From Ruminococcus flavefaciens (GTDB lineage Bacteria; Bacillota; Clostridia; Oscillospirales; Ruminococcaceae), in NCBI GenBank assembly GCA_902796705.1, contig CADBQF010000296.1:1-5781 (forward strand): a DNA stretch of 5,781 nt, in the 5' to 3' direction. Positions within the stretch are counted from its first letter, which is position 1, and the number at the start of each line of letters is the position of its first letter. The notes below the pieces were generated by a model. It was not told the DNA's origin and made no database searches. It worked only from the letters and a program-made list of their open reading frames with translations. Both the position numbers and the translations under genes were made by a program. Below are positions 5,659-5,781 of the stretch, in pieces.

Positions 5659-5781
5659 ACTCTATCAGCTCACAAAAGGTCTTTCTGTAGACGAGATAAA
5701 AGCTTCCGGCTTTGATACGTATTTCGTTGACCATACGTCCGGCATCTATCCAGCGGCGGCTTCGGGCGTTCCGTTCACCGC
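5627..5781 (+). pseudogene. cotJC: Interrupted cotJC-like gene (manganese catalase family), 5' part missing, continues past window
   Basis: A frame open to the window edge encodes 51 residues from ELAHVEMISAILYQLTKGL through YFVDHTSGIYPAAASGVPFT. This is recognisable as the middle of manganese-catalase/CotJC spore coat proteins, where the family has TEELAH(L/V)EM, a YQLT or HQLT segment, YFVDHT and AASG(V/I)PF. Glu1 and His4 of this fragment correspond to the E-x-x-H manganese ligands. The roughly 65 N-terminal residues are absent. Upstream of 5627 the frame reads WTFTFYSLYHRYPY, which is not CotJC-like, and has no in-frame start or ribosome binding site; the ATG at 5645 is an internal methionine. 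No stop or frameshift is seen in the retained part. It is called interrupted rather than decayed because the recombinase and att-like site lie exactly at the break. Assignment to CotJC rather than another Mn-catalase is likely but not certain. Confidence 0.75.

Noticed and set aside
5610..5780. Minus-strand open frame opposite the cotJC-like fragment, ending at about 5610
   Set aside because: Its translation is arginine- and tyrosine-rich and unrecognised, while the plus strand gives a clear CotJC/manganese-catalase match.

Overview
The window looks like chromosomal DNA from a Gram-positive, probably spore-forming anaerobe of the class Clostridia, most likely a Ruminococcus-like (Oscillospiraceae) member. 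Supporting signs are strong AGGAGG-type ribosome binding sites on every gene, extended -10 sigma-A promoters, gene ends overlapping as ATGA, and Bacillota-type protein families. This placement is inference from style and families; no rRNA or other phylogenetic marker is present.

Layout, left to right. Positions 1-766 hold a minus-strand pair: a YaiI/YqxD-family protein (317-754) followed, with an ATGA overlap, by a YqiA-like serine esterase that leaves the window on the left (1-320). A divergent promoter region (about 767-916) carries a good extended -10 promoter on each strand. The plus-strand promoter serves a three-gene run in which every junction is an ATGA overlap: an unrecognised 72-residue protein (917-1135), a glycerate kinase (1132-2286) and an ABC-F ATPase (2283-3836). 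A 50-residue minus-strand gene (3823-3975) converges on the end of the ABC-F gene. A terminator-like hairpin (4030-4076) follows, and then a 502-residue large serine recombinase (4096-5604).

The most interesting part is the right end. From 5627 to the window edge (5781) there is an intact reading frame with no start codon of its own. It encodes the middle of a manganese-catalase/CotJC-type spore coat protein, beginning abruptly at the metal-binding E-L-A-H motif. The N-terminal part, about 65 residues, is not in the window. The junction lies 22 bases after the recombinase stop codon, in the middle of an interrupted inverted repeat (5601-5658) centred at 5629/5630. That is the size and position expected of a serine-integrase attachment site.

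The simplest reading is that a serine-recombinase element, comparable in principle to skin in sigK or SP-beta in spsM of Bacillus subtilis, splits a cotJC-like gene. Precise excision could then rebuild the gene, possibly during sporulation. A weak sigma-E-like promoter candidate upstream of the recombinase (3976-4004) fits this idea but is far from proof. If it is right, some or all of the genes to the left would lie inside the element or in a rearranged segment. This cannot be decided from the window.
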